This document shows positions 4,858 to 5,326 of a stretch of 5,326 nt of DNA, one piece after another. Within the stretch, counting starts at the first letter, position 1. Every line of letters begins with the position of its first letter. Under the pieces are notes generated by a model. That model was given only the letters and a program-made list of their open reading frames with translations. It did not search any database and had not been told where the DNA came from. The stretch is from Actinomycetes bacterium. GTDB taxonomy: Bacteria > Actinomycetota > Acidimicrobiia > Acidimicrobiales > RAAP-2. Both the position numbers and the translations under genes were made by a program. Location of the stretch: contig JAKBCT010000076.1 in assembly GCA_021807655.1 (NCBI GenBank), positions 1 through 5,326 of the forward strand. The letters run 5' to 3'.

Positions 4858-5326
4858 GAAACTACCTTGACCTTGCCCGTCATCCAGCCGTTGGTCTTCA
4901 TCGCCCCGTCCATGCCCACGGTGCCCGTGCCACACGGCGCGTCACAGTTCCAGGTGAACGTGCCGGTCTTGGTCGGCTTGAAGGTGGCGATGACCACGAT
5001 GCTCTTACCGGTCGGCGCGACGGCGATCGGCATGTTAAAGCCGAGTTTGGCGATGGTGAAGGTGTGTGAGACGTTGATGTCCGACACGTTGGTGATCGAC
5101 TTGCCGCCGGAGATTTCCTTGCCGCCGACCGTACCCATGACCTTCGTGTACTTCATGAAGTTGCCCATCAGTGGCGCGGCTCCGTCGTCGAAGCTCACGA
5201 TCTTGATGGTCACGGTCTGGCCCTTGTGCACCGTCCACGACGAGTTCGTGATGCGCGGCTGCTCGCCGCTGCCGGCCAGCTTCCCGGTCGTCAGGATCTG
5301 CATGACCTCGGTCACGTGGCTCGGTG
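4854..5326 (-). CDS. Cupredoxin with a CuA-like motif (first copy, 5' end outside the window)
   Basis: At least 157 codons of a cupredoxin are present, ending at the TGA at 4856-4854. The frame stays open to the right edge, and the residues before the internal GTG at 5315 (PSH, then VTEVM) align with APHGQVTETM in the neighbouring gene. The gene therefore starts outside the window, probably with a membrane anchor or signal peptide. Counting from the GTG at 5315, likely ligands are H84 (VSHTFTI), C124 and C128 (WNCDAPCG) and M135 (VGMDGAM), with Thr132 at the place of the second CuA histidine and H30 (WTVHKG) shared with its neighbour. It aligns with the second copy over the whole domain with a single one-residue gap, at about 60% identity by eye. 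It overlaps the next gene by 4 bases (ATGA), so the pair is probably co-translated. Likely an outward-facing copper electron carrier; its true start and anchor cannot be seen. Confidence 0.85.
   Translation of the reverse strand, partial: PSHVTEVMQILTTGKLAGSGEQPRITNSSWTVHKGQTVTIKIVSFDDGAAPLMGNFMKYTKVMGTVGGKEISGGKSITNVSDINVSHTFTIAKLGFNMPIAVAPTGKSIVVIATFKPTKTGTFTWNCDAPCGTGTVGMDGAMKTNGWMTGKVKVVS
4864..4868 (-). promoter_or_regulatory. Ribosome binding site of the membrane-anchored cupredoxin gene
   Basis: AAGGT on the minus strand lies 6 bases before the ATG at 4857, inside the end of the first cupredoxin gene. It supports this start rather than the open frame extending to 4935, whose extra residues only shadow the upstream gene. 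Confidence 0.55.

Noticed and set aside
4120..5326. Cupredoxins as subunit II of a haem-copper oxidase.
   Set aside because: The CuA motif lacks the second His, the anchor of the second copy has one helix instead of two, and no oxidase subunit I or III is next to them in the window. A relation in fold remains likely.
1..5326. CRISPR arrays, tRNA or rRNA genes, insertion sequences and attachment sites.
   Set aside because: No regularly spaced repeats, cloverleaf, transposase motifs or flanking direct repeats were seen; the window is almost entirely covered by minus-strand coding sequence.

Overview
All seven recognisable genes lie on the minus strand, so the window reads from its right end to its left end. 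Base composition is high in G+C. Genes are tightly packed, with 4-base ATGA stop/start overlaps, GTG starts and a probable leaderless promoter. The ABC genes resemble actinobacterial drug-efflux transporters. Together these suggest an actinobacterium, possibly of the Acidimicrobiia type, but no marker gene here settles the lineage.

Right part (5326 to 1271) is one operon for a membrane-bound, outward-facing redox module. In order of transcription it holds: a cupredoxin cut by the window edge; a second, membrane-anchored copy of the same cupredoxin domain, about 60% identical by eye; a Tat-exported four-cluster ferredoxin of the DsrO/TtrB/HmeA/PsrB type; a ten-helix NrfD/ActC-like quinone-interacting membrane protein; and a small secreted Ig-like protein with a C-terminal membrane anchor. 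Three of the four junctions overlap by 4 bases and the fourth gap is 22 bases, so the products are probably made together. A likely arrangement is that the NrfD-like subunit exchanges electrons with membrane quinone, the ferredoxin carries them along the outer face, and the copper proteins act as the external carriers. No c-type haem motif (CxxCH) and no molybdopterin catalytic subunit is encoded in the window. The cupredoxins carry a CuA-like motif in which one expected histidine is threonine, and the ferredoxin has one cluster with a cysteine replaced by threonine.

Middle (1172 to 1270) is a short intergenic region with a strong 41-base hairpin that probably ends the redox operon. It is followed by a -10 element placed exactly for a leaderless transcript of the next gene.

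Left part (1171 to 1) is an ABC-2 type efflux system: a complete ATPase, then the start of a permease whose GTG begins immediately after the ATPase stop codon, in the same frame. The permease runs off the left edge. This system is probably functionally separate from the redox operon.
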